A DNA stretch of 64,000 nucleotides, from contig JAMJFZ010001133.1 of NCBI GenBank assembly GCA_026225945.1, forward strand, positions 15,278,001-15,342,000, in the 5' to 3' direction. Both the position numbers and the translations under genes were made by a program. This document shows, piece by piece, positions 55,481-64,000 of this stretch (the first letter of the stretch is position 1; every line of letters begins with the position of its first letter). The DNA comes from Cricetomys ansorgei. Lineage: Eukaryota; Chordata; Mammalia; Rodentia; Nesomyidae. The notes below the pieces were generated by a model. The model had not been told where the DNA came from. It was given only the letters and a program-made list of their open reading frames with translations, and made no database searches.

Positions 55481-55971
55481 GAAGAAGGAAGAGCAGGAGA
55501 GGAAGAAATAAAATACTAAATACAACGAAAAAAATTGAATATTGGATTTAGATAAAGTAGAAGTTGAAGTTCTTTGAGCTATTGAGTCTTTGAGTTCCTG
55601 AAAATTTTCTAAGTTTTGAATTATTTCAAAATAAAGCTGAATAAAAGCCACTGGGCAGGGCAAAAGGAAATGTATTCCTCACTTGCAGGACCAAAGGTCT
55701 TTTGATTAATTAATATGTGACAAATGAACATCTGTGTGTCTGTATAGGTCCCAACTCTCTAGGGGCAAGTTCATATTGACAAGCAAGGACTCAATGACAA
55801 GTACTGGGAAGACTGTGACAAAGCTCCTCTGTAGAGTTCTAGAACAGGCCTTTCTCTGTACCCGTCTAGAGCAGTCTGACGGCATGGGTGGAGAGAGACT
55901 GTCTTTTATCCTGTTGACAGTTGTTTGGAGGAATGTATTTCAGGCACAGTGTACATAGTCAGTGCTTTGTA

Positions 55972-56092
55972 CTTTTTTTGGGGGGGGGACAGAATCTCAC
56001 TATATAACCCCAGGCTGGCCTTAAACACTATCTTCCAGCCCCAGATCCTTCCTGAGCACTGGGATCGAAGGCATGTGCCACAACACCCAGTC
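55972..56092 (-). mobile_element. B1-like SINE
   Basis: 'acagaatctcactatataaccccaggctggcc', 'gagcactgggatcgaaggcatgtgccacaacaccc'. Confidence 0.82.
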
Positions 56093-56216
56093 AGCTTTGT
56101 AGCCTTTAATATTGCCAGATAAGTTGACAATTTTCTCTCTCAAGTTCTTACTATCTGAATTTGAAGCAAAACATTACTAACATCACAGTTATTTTTTCCT
56201 ACTATAAAAAAATTCT

Positions 56217-56613
56217 AATCCTGGGGCTTCAACTGCTACTGAGCCTGTACCTTCGCCAATGCCTCTCCTGGCCTCTCACAGCCAAGCCTCAGCTGCTCTT
56301 CATGGCCTCTTCATGCCTTCAAAATCAGTACCACCTGGGAGACTTTTACACGTGACCAAGTTTGGCTGCCAGCATGAGGTCCAACCTTAGTCATCTCGGG
56401 AACACAGCTTCTGCATGCTCACCCCGAGAAACACTTCCCAGAAGGTTTCTCCTCAGTGATGCTGGTCTCTGTTGTAGTCCACCTATTGTGGAGACTTCCC
56501 AAAGAAGACAGGGATGTATTTTTATACATGCCAACCCTTCCAGAACTCAGCAGAGGGAACTATAATCCTGAACAGCACCATTCTGGTCTCCAAAGGTACT
56601 TGCACACAGATGT

Positions 56614-56618
<5 letters not shown>
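56217..56618 (+). mobile_element. LTR/ERV-associated repeat, first copy
   Basis: 'gggcttcaactgctactgagcctgtacc', 'ctgcatgctcaccccgagaaacacttcccagaagg' share sequence with 58.4-58.75 kb. The part at 56470-56570 ('cccaaagaagacagggatg', 'actcagcagagggaac') resembles 57470-57550. The 3' end passes into a B2/B3-like tail before the CA repeat. I take it as a decayed rodent LTR-related repeat; the family name is open. Confidence 0.5.

Positions 56619-56659
<41 letters not shown>
56619..56659. repeat. (AC)n microsatellite
   Basis: About 20 AC dinucleotides followed by a SINE-type 'aaaaataaagtaaatcttt' tail. Confidence 0.97.
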
Positions 56660-56661
<2 letters not shown>

Positions 56662-57435
56662 ATACACACATACATTAAAAAATAAAGTAAATCTTTAAAT
56701 GAATAAATGCAAAGATACATTAAGTTAATAAAACTAACTAAAATTGTTCTATATAGGTTGAAAATCTCCAATATATAGTTTAAGAACAACATGCAAGATC
56801 TTACCAAGAATAATGCTATTTTTAAATTTACAGAATGAACAATGTTTCTGCCAGTTCCACACGTAATATATAGGGAGAAAAAGAATCTTTTTCTGGGGAG
56901 ATATACAGGAAATTGGTAACAGTGATCATTTCTGTGAGCGGAACAATGAGTGTGGGTGTGGATCTGGAGGACACATATTTAGGGGGACTCCTTTTCTCTT
57001 ACACATTTTGTGTTTTGTCTCAATATTAATATAGGGTTCCTTTAGGAGCAGGCCTTTGGAAGTACATTCTTCTCATGCAGGCTCAAGTACAGATGAATCA
57101 CTTTAGCCAGAGAAATTGACCTGTCAACCTGTGAATGTTTTCAGATGGGTCCCTGGTTTCTTCTCTTTGTATTGCCATTTAGCCCCACACTGGAATGTAG
57201 TTAATATTTAATGATTATTTGATTGGATTGATTTGTAGTGCTTTCAGGGACACTTCTACATAATATTTTTACTTTTGTTTTTATTTATGTGTATGTATGT
57301 ATATACATATGTTTACCTGTAGGTGTAGATGTAAACGTTGGTTTATTAGTTATTCTCCTTGTGGGTTCATGGCAGAGGACAGTTTATTCTTTGCTAATTC
57401 AATTCCCAGTCTTAAAGGATTTCAGCCTCCATAAG
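56660..57435. other. Intergenic sequence without recognised gene
   Basis: Includes a TGTATGTA run at 57288-57310. No gene. Confidence 0.4.
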
Positions 57436-57439
57436 CCTA

Positions 57440-57780
57440 GACCTGAAAGGCTTCAGTGTAGCTGTACATTGCTGTGGCAGCTTACCAAAGAAGACACAGC
57501 GACATATTCATTGTTAGAATCCCTGCCAGACCTCAGCAGAGGGAACCAGCCATGGCCACCACCATATTTGACAGTGGACTCCTCAGGCATATGAGCTCAG
57601 GTGTTTTTATTGATTCAGAATTCCTCAGGTATTCTACTGATAGCACCTGCAGATCACAACCAATCCAACATCCCCACATAAAACCAACACCTGAAGGCAA
57701 TACAAAATGCCACGACCTAGGGAGCCCTCACCCAACAGTGCTAAAACAATATTTTAAGCACAACTAAAAATAAACTTCTA
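57440..57780 (+). mobile_element. Second partial copy of the LTR-associated repeat
   Basis: 'gcttaccaaagaagacacagc', 'gacctcagcagagggaaccagccatgg' parallels 56480-56570. The following A/C-rich part is unassigned. The 97-118 aa frames here are not recognisable. Confidence 0.45.
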
Positions 57781-57939
57781 CAATAATTCCTCTTTTCTGT
57801 ATAACCTGATCAAAAAATTGCTTCATCTCTTCAGCACAACTTAACACTACACCAGAAAAACCATTTCACGAGACTTGCTAAGATGCACAGGACCAAATGA
57901 AACCAAGGACCAAAAGTTCCAAAGTCCTTCCATAATCTT

Positions 57940-58075
57940 CCCCAAGGATTGTGGTTCTTTTCTTCCATAAGTTGTTTTTAGTCACAGTGGGTCATCACAG
58001 CAAGAGTAACCCTAAATAAAATAAAAATTGGTGCCAGGTTCATGGAGTATTTCTGTAACAGAACTGACCATGTTG
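57940..58075 (+). mobile_element. 3' end of dispersed rodent repeat
   Basis: 'cttccataagttgtttttagtcacagtgggtcatcacagcaagag' followed by 'aaaattggtgccagg'. Confidence 0.6.
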
Positions 58076-58179
58076 TTTTGGGGAGGGTTGTTTTGAATTT
58101 ACTGTGTAGCCCATCTGTCAAGCTCTTCACAATGTTCTTGGACAGCAGAAAAACATTATCGACGTCCAATTATCTGGAA

Positions 58180-58800
58180 TTCACTCACGATCATCTAGGC
58201 TCCTCCATAGGGCTTAGATCACTTCTCTGCTCTGCCCTCTGCAGCACACACAGTTTGCCCTCCAGGTTCTGCTGGCTCTACTCAACTGCTGCTGCTGTTC
58301 TTGGTGGTCAGCCCATGGTACTGGTATCTTCAGAACACTGGGGTCCCTTGCTGCAGCTGGGCTGCACTTTCACCTGGGCTCTCTTCATGGTGCCAAGCCT
58401 TGACTTCTTTACATGACCCTTCAATCTGGGCCTTCAACTGCCACTGAGGCTGCACCTTCACCAATAGCCTCTCACAGGCTCTCTTCATGGTGCTAAGCCT
58501 CAACTTCTTTGCATGATCCCTTCAATCTGGCCTTCAACTGCCACCAAGGCTGCACCTTTACCAATAACCTCTCCTGGGCTTTCTTCATGGTACCAAGTCT
58601 CAGCTTCTTTGCATGACTTTTTTAATCCTTCAAAACAAGCACCACTTGGGTGACTCCTATAGTACCAAGTTCAGCTTCTAGCACAAGATACAACTTCAGC
58701 CAGTTCTGGAGTGCTTCTGTGTACTGACCCTGAAGAAATACTTTCCAGATTTTAAGAGAGTCTGGTTTACTGGGAAAAAAAAACAAAAAACAAAAACAGA
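58180..58800 (+). mobile_element. LTR-associated repeat with 100-bp tandem units
   Basis: Units 58431-58530 and 58531-58630 begin 'ccttcaactgcc' and are exactly 100 nt apart. A shortened first unit lies at about 58353-58430; 'cttcatgg' recurs at 58383, 58483 and 58583. Then 'caccacttgggtgactcctatagtaccaagttcagcttc' parallels 56.33 kb. It ends near an A-rich tract at 58775-58800. The 124-aa frame at 58042-58416 is a reading of this repeat. Confidence 0.55.
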
Positions 58801-60300
58801 TCACCTTGTCTGCAGGAAGGGTTCTCTCGTGGATGGAGTTCTCATCACCATCATCAGGACTGCTTGTCTTTCTCTTAGTTGGATTTACAGGGGGAAAAAA
58901 TGGTTTAGTTTAACTAAGCAACTTTTTGGCTCTAAGCCCAGGCTTCTACAACAACAGGGAGTCCTAGGACAGTGGGAAGAATTGCAGGTTGAAACATTCT
59001 GGCAGTTTGGCGTTCTTTTTCACCACAGCTAAGGGGAAACATACAACCCTTCCCATCAGTCTCAAACACAACATCTTATGCTTCACACAAACATACAACA
59101 CAGCTACCAAAAAACTGTGGAACAGTTAGAACCTTGCTTTTTCCTGCTCCCAGATGAATTTTTATCTCTAAGGGCCTCCAATCTATGGATCTCACCTCAG
59201 AGCTTTTTTTTCCTCATTTATTGATTTCACAGCCTTTTTTCTTCATAGGGGCTTATTTCTTTTCTCTCTCTCCTCTTCCTTTAGGAGCCTTCAATTTGAT
59301 ACCTTAATCTCTATCCTCTGGGAACTTCTCAGAGCACACTTTCCTCTGTGAATTTCTCTCCTGCAGAACAGGCCTCATATCCACTAAAAAAATGGTTTGT
59401 TATTCCCATATCCTTTATGCCACTATTGTGCCAGTGAGCACATCTTGCTTAGAAGGTACATTATAGCATTCAGATTTCACTTTGGCCAACTTTCCTGTAA
59501 TAGCGCCTGTGTAATTGCTTGTTTGGAAGCATGTCTCTTCTTCATCAGAGAGCCTAGAGGCCAGACTCTGGCGGTCTCACTGTGACTGATGACTTTTCTC
59601 CCCTAGTGGCCTCTGTAGAACCTTTTAGAAGCCAGCCTGCAAGAAGGGGGTATTCAAGTCAGTTCCAGCTTTATGTCTCTACGTTCTGCAACCAAGAGCA
59701 ATGGTAATAGCATGTTTCAGTTGGGGGATCTTTGGACCTCTTTGACTAATTAGACATAGGAAGATATCCTATGACTAGCACTTACAGTTTAACTGGGTAA
59801 CCTATGTCTTCTGGAAGAAGCATCGTCCACCCATGGAAGGTGTAGACCTGTATCCGTTTTACTCCAAAACCTCTCTTTTCACCAGGGCCTACTGTTCCCA
59901 CATCACAATCTGGTTGACGTCATTTTCTATCACTAGGCACCATTTATTCTTTTTGTGTCTCCTTTAGCTCTGATCTTGCTATCTAACCTCTGGGTTCTCT
60001 AATGAAGATGACACATGCATTCAAAAAAGTAATTATAGCAGGTGATATTACAGGCAAATTGGCCAAAGCTAAGGTTTTATTTTTTAACCTTGATGAGTAA
60101 ATCAGCTAGAAACACAGGCCAGAGGATCACTTATCATTTTGGTTCTAATTCTACCTTAGTCCTGGGAAATATCCTGAAGTAGCCTCTTGAATTATATAAA
60201 TAAAACAATTAACTATGTCTAACTCAAGGTGAAGACCTGAAAAAGTTGAAGTAAAGCAAATGTGTATTTCTTGCTGAAAGTGGTTCTCAGTTATGTTCTG
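58801..60300. other. Intergenic block, possibly more of the same old element
   Basis: Pyrimidine-rich and without recognised SINEs for 1.5 kb. It may be internal sequence of the LTR-associated element or unique DNA. No protein-coding homology seen in any frame. Confidence 0.35.
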
Positions 60301-61265
60301 TCTTCACCCAGACTCAGGTTGTTCTGTGTTTGTGACTTGCTAGACATCTGTGCAAAATTGAAAGGGGTGTTTTTGATGAGAGTCATGGAAATGGAATGAC
60401 GATGTATACTGAGAGTATACAAGTTTCCAGCCCAAGCTACAGGAAAGGCTAGGAATGAGAAATGGATGGCTCTGCTCAGAGCGCCACAGAGTGGAGACAC
60501 GTTCCACCCATGGAAATTTTCCAGACTTTAAAAATTAGACTGATGACTGCTTTCTTATGAGGGATTTCAAGTCCCAGAGCTCCCCAGCCTTGCAGAGCTA
60601 GACTCCCCCAAAAGGGAAATATACTGGCTCCTCAGTGGTCTTTGGCACCATTTGGGTTTCCTTCCTGGTGGACACAAGGAATGGTGGCTGGGCCCCCAGA
60701 GTTCCCAGCAGGGTAGCAAGAGAGGCAAGCATTAATCTTGAATAGCAGTTGGACAGTAGGAGAGGCTAGGTTTGCTGGTAAAGTCAACTTTGCTTCCTGG
60801 AAGAAACACAGATGGCTGTGAGGGTCCATCTTGGAAGGGGAGGGTGTCAGCTAGGAGTGCAGATGGCCATGAGGTTCCATCTGGGAGTGGGGGTCATCCA
60901 GGAGCAAGCGCAGTCCTCAATCAGGTCCTCCTTCCATTTGACAGCCAGCTGGGGGTTGGGCCTGGCAAGGGGGCGGAGCTAAGGCAAAGCTTCCTTCACA
61001 GGGCTGTGGAGGCTGATCATAGATAAATGTGGAAACGCATGTCAGAGCTCCTCACAGAAAGTGGAGTCCCATGCTGTAGACTGGGGGGGGGACCCCTCAG
61101 AGGGAGCCCTGGGCTGTGGGCTGTGTCTGTGGTCAGAGGTAGGGGCAGAGCTCTCCAGCACAGAGCCCTGCTGTGGACTCTGCTTGTTGCAGAACCCTAA
61201 CAGTATGGAGAATCATGCTCAACATACAATGTGTACTTGTATGAAAATTCTAAAGTCAATGAATT
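60301..61265. other. GC-richer unassigned block with a 51-nt tandem
   Basis: Near-duplicate segments start 'cagatggc' at 60809 and 60860. Overlapping frames up to 84 aa are not recognisable; LTR-derived sequence is a possibility. Confidence 0.35.
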
Positions 61266-61269
61266 TTTA

Positions 61270-61855
61270 AAAATAAGAAAGAAAAGAAAGCATTTATGCA
61301 TTGGTGGAGGAAATGTGAACTGATGCGACCTATGACAAAACCACATGCAGTTCCTCAAGATACTAAATGGAGCATTAACGTGCCGCCCAGAAGTCCCAAC
61401 TGGGCCAAAGAAACTGAAAGCAGCTAGTTGGATAGACATTTGCTCTCTAAGTTCACTGCAGTGCTATTCACAATAGCCAAATATGGAAGCATCCTGAATA
61501 TCCATCAGCAGAAGAAGAGAGAGCAAACACGTGGTATATGTACACAATGAGATAATAGCCTTTAAAAAATCAAAATGCTGCCGTGGATGAACATGGAGGA
61601 TGATTTAGTCTAGTTTAAATAAGCTTGACACACAAAAGTAAACCATGATCTCAGTCACATATGTTAACTCTCACAGCGAAACTCACAGTACTAGTACGGA
61701 GGAGAACCGTAGTTTCCAGAGACATGGACAGAGGGTACAAAGTTTCAGATAAAAGGAATAAGATCTGAGATCTATTGTATAGCATAGTGATGAGAGTTAA
61801 CAATGTATGTTTTGAAGTTGCTAAGGCAGATTTTTAAATGTTAACACAACAGAAT
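61270..61855 (+). mobile_element. Older L1 ORF2 3' fragment
   Basis: 'gcattggtggaggaaatgtgaactgatgcgacc', 'cactgcagtgctattcacaatagccaaatatggaagc', 'gtggtatatgtacacaatgagataatagcc', 'gtagtttccagagacatggacagaggg'. Frame broken. Confidence 0.85.
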
Positions 61856-62555
61856 AATTATCAATAGGTTAAATGGTAGATTTATTAATGAGCTTGGTTT
61901 AATCATTCTACAATGAATCTAATAATTATATACAATTATTATTTTTCATTGTAAAGTATAGTCTTATCTTGCAGTAATAAGCTAATAAGATAGGATGTAA
62001 AATTGAAGTTGTTCTGCATGTGAGAGCCAGCGTCCGGCATGGCCCCTAGTGATCCCCACGCTGGAATTCAAGTCCTTTTGTGGTCTTCTCTCACAGGAAA
62101 TAGCGTTAGCACACGTCAGCAAGAGTGGCAGAGGTTGTATTCGATGTGTCTCAAGAGTAGACTGTAAAGAACTTGAGACTTGAGCTTTGGTTGTTGGATT
62201 GTTTGCCAGCAATCACCTCATGGTGACTCTCAAACAGATTTAGGGAAAGGCATTGAGGCTTTCACCAAAATCTGGTACCAATGGGCCAGCCATGTGAGTA
62301 AGTCCATGACGATGACTGGAGTTCTGGCTGGCAGCAGACTGAATCCTACAAGAAGTCTCTAACCACACTTGCCAGCTGAGTAGCTCTCAGATTCCAATTC
62401 ATGGTTTATAGAAAGTGGGAGATTTACATATGTTTGGGTTAAACCCCTAAAATTTGGGGCTTAATATGTTACATAGTGGTAGATAATTAAAATGCTATGC
62501 AATAGATTCCATATAATGCATGTTTATATAAAACTCTGCCTAAAGAAGTCAGGAA
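61856..62555. other. Intergenic sequence without recognised gene
   Basis: No repeat or exon recognised. Confidence 0.4.
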
Positions 62556-62558
62556 AAG

Positions 62559-62778
62559 GGGTTGGAGAGATGGTTCAACAGTTAGGAGCACTTATTACTC
62601 TTGCAGAGGACCAGAATTCAATTCCTACAACCCACTGGGCAGCTCACAACCACCTACAGCTCCAACTCCAGGAGACTGGAGCTCTCTTGTAGCCTTCGGA
62701 GGCACCGTCGTGTATACACTCACATATACACAGAGATACATGCACATAAGCAAAATGAAATAAATCTTTAAGAAAAAG
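62559..62778 (+). mobile_element. B2 SINE
   Basis: 'ggggttggagagatggttcaacagttaggagcac', 'attcaattcctacaacccactgggcagctcacaacc', tail 'aaatgaaataaatctttaagaaaaa'. Confidence 0.95.
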
Positions 62779-63087
62779 CCAATGAAGTCTTTAGAAAGAA
62801 GAAACATGATGTGGGTCTTCAGAGATGACCTGCCCTACAGATGAATTTAAGGTGGAGCAAAAAAAGTCATTTCAGACCAAGTAACAGCTTGACTGTAGAG
62901 TCAAAACTAAGAGAACATGACTTACTTGAAGAACAGCAGTTAGGTTAGCATGACTGGGGTATGTTTAAAGACTAAAGTCCAGAGCGATAAGAAAAGGAGA
63001 CAGGAAACAACACACAGAGGGTCTTATATACCATGCTTGTACTTGCTCTTTTATCCTGAAGGTGATGAACTGGTAAAGACTCTTTTG
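62779..63087. other. Intergenic sequence without recognised gene
   Basis: No feature recognised. Confidence 0.4.
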
Positions 63088-63276
63088 AGATTTTATTTTA
63101 TTTTTTAATTGTTTTTATGTGGGCCAAGGTTATACGTGTTGAGTGCACATGGCCTCCAGACATGTCATATCCTCTGGAGCTGGAGTTATAGGTGTTACGA
63201 GCCACCCAATTTTCATGCTGGCAGCTCAATTGCAGTCCTCTGCAAGAATAGAACCAGTTCTTAACTACTGACCCCA
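63088..63276 (-). mobile_element. B3 SINE
   Basis: Antisense: 'cctctggagctggagttataggtgttacgagccacccaa', 'gcagtcctctgcaagaatagaaccagttcttaactactga'. Confidence 0.88.
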
Positions 63277-63572
63277 CTAATAAATTTCTAGGCAGGTAGA
63301 TGATCTGATTAACTATACGCTTTAGAATGATAGCCAATGGGACACAAAGAACATTTAGAAGCTCCTGTTTAGTCTTGGTGAGAAATGGTTATTATTGGAT
63401 AAAGGCCTTAGCAGTATAAATGGAGGGCAGGGAGGATTTGGAGGATTGGAGGAGACACAGCTTTGGAATACGAGGAACAAAGGAAAGGGAGGGTGTGGGA
63501 TCCAAGTAGAACATCAAGTTCCTCAGGGGTGGGGGAGATTTTTGGCAATTTATAAAACTTTTTCTCCTTTTC

Positions 63573-63634
63573 TTCCCTTCCCTTCCCTTCCCTTCCCTTC
63601 CCTTCCCTTCCCTTCCCTTCCCTTCCCTTCCCTT
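63573..63634. repeat. (TTCCC)n pentanucleotide repeat
   Basis: About 12 units of TTCCC; the Pro/Ser/Leu and Glu/Gly/Lys frames over it are artefacts. Confidence 0.96.
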
Positions 63635-63659
63635 TCTTTTCCTTTACTTTCCTTTTGGC

Positions 63660-63737
63660 TTGTAGTTGTTCTGGAGTCAAACCCAGGACCTCACACATGC
63701 TAGACTGGCATTCTGCCACAGAACTACATCGACACTC
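63660..63737 (-). mobile_element. ID-like SINE
   Basis: 'gttctggagtcaaacccaggacctcacacatgctagactggcattctgccacagaactac'. Confidence 0.75.
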
Positions 63738-64000
63738 TGTGATCTGTAGAACTTTTAGAAAATCATTTAGAGGGCAGCTAGAAACACAATTATGGGATGG
63801 AACTTAGAAAGCAAGGTCAGACTGGAGACAGAGACTTTACTTTTCAAGGCTTTTGCATGCATTTGTCTCTTGCTAAAATGTAAATAGTTCCCTGAACAGA
63901 ACAGAGTCCAAGTAAGTTTTAGCATTTTGGATTTGTCTTTCACTGATAGCAAAGCCATTGATAAATGAAAGTTATATTAAGAATTCCGATAAGGGCCAGT

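Noticed and set aside
58353..58630. 100-bp spaced repeats as a CRISPR array
   Set aside because: Units are contiguous and homologous along their length with no repeat/spacer alternation, and the genome is mammalian.
43481..64000. A divergent neighbour gene sharing the CpG island
   Set aside because: No plus-strand exon with a recognisable protein or donor/acceptor series was found in the 20 kb upstream.

Overview
The window is nuclear DNA from a muroid rodent. It carries rodent-restricted SINEs throughout (B1, B2, B3, B4/RSINE1 and a few ID-like copies), Lx-type L1 debris, older mammalian MIR/L2 fragments and many dinucleotide microsatellites. The B1 copies read 'gatctctgtgagttcgag' and ID copies are sparse. 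That fits a cricetid (hamster, vole, deer mouse) better than house mouse or rat, but this is an inference from pattern recognition. There are no bacterial, phage or CRISPR features and no operon structure.

I recognise one protein-coding gene, Slmap (sarcolemma-associated protein), on the minus strand. Its first FHA-encoding exon is at 41736-41933. It starts at an ATG, gives 66 codons with the N-terminal half of the FHA domain, and ends at a consensus donor. A CpG island and probable promoter lie just upstream at about 42,200-43,480. Inside the island a consensus donor at 43242/43241 marks a likely upstream first exon, with a YY1-like motif and a TCACGTGA E-box further upstream. The next Slmap exon was not found, so everything from 1 to 41735 is read as its long first coding intron.

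Intron part (1-41735): heavily repeat-laden. It holds Lx-type L1 pieces on the plus strand (6.0-7.2, 8.4-11.4, 12.3-12.8, 16.4-18.0, 26.1-26.5 and 30.1-32.1 kb), some with SINEs nested inside and with visible target-site duplications. It also has a 336-nt polypurine tract (16.8-17.1 kb), a G27 run (26.6 kb), a 64-bp perfect TG/TATA/CA palindrome (1.35-1.41 kb), and a minus-strand retrocopy-like 3' end with AATAAA and poly(A) (40.4-40.7 kb).

Upstream flank (43.5-64 kb): no coding gene was recognised. It contains SINEs, an old MaLR-type LTR (51.6-52.1 kb), a block flanked by 109-bp direct repeats with an internal 120-bp duplication (49.99-50.83 kb), a region with exact-period 100-bp tandem units that looks LTR/ERV-associated (56.2-58.8 kb), an L1 3' fragment (61.3-61.9 kb) and several microsatellites. 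Apart from the Slmap exon, the long open frames in the window are by-products of GC-rich, purine-rich or repeat sequence. I found no convincing new biological system. The best second-look items are the alternative Slmap start, the retrocopy, the 109-bp-repeat block and the 100-bp tandem units.
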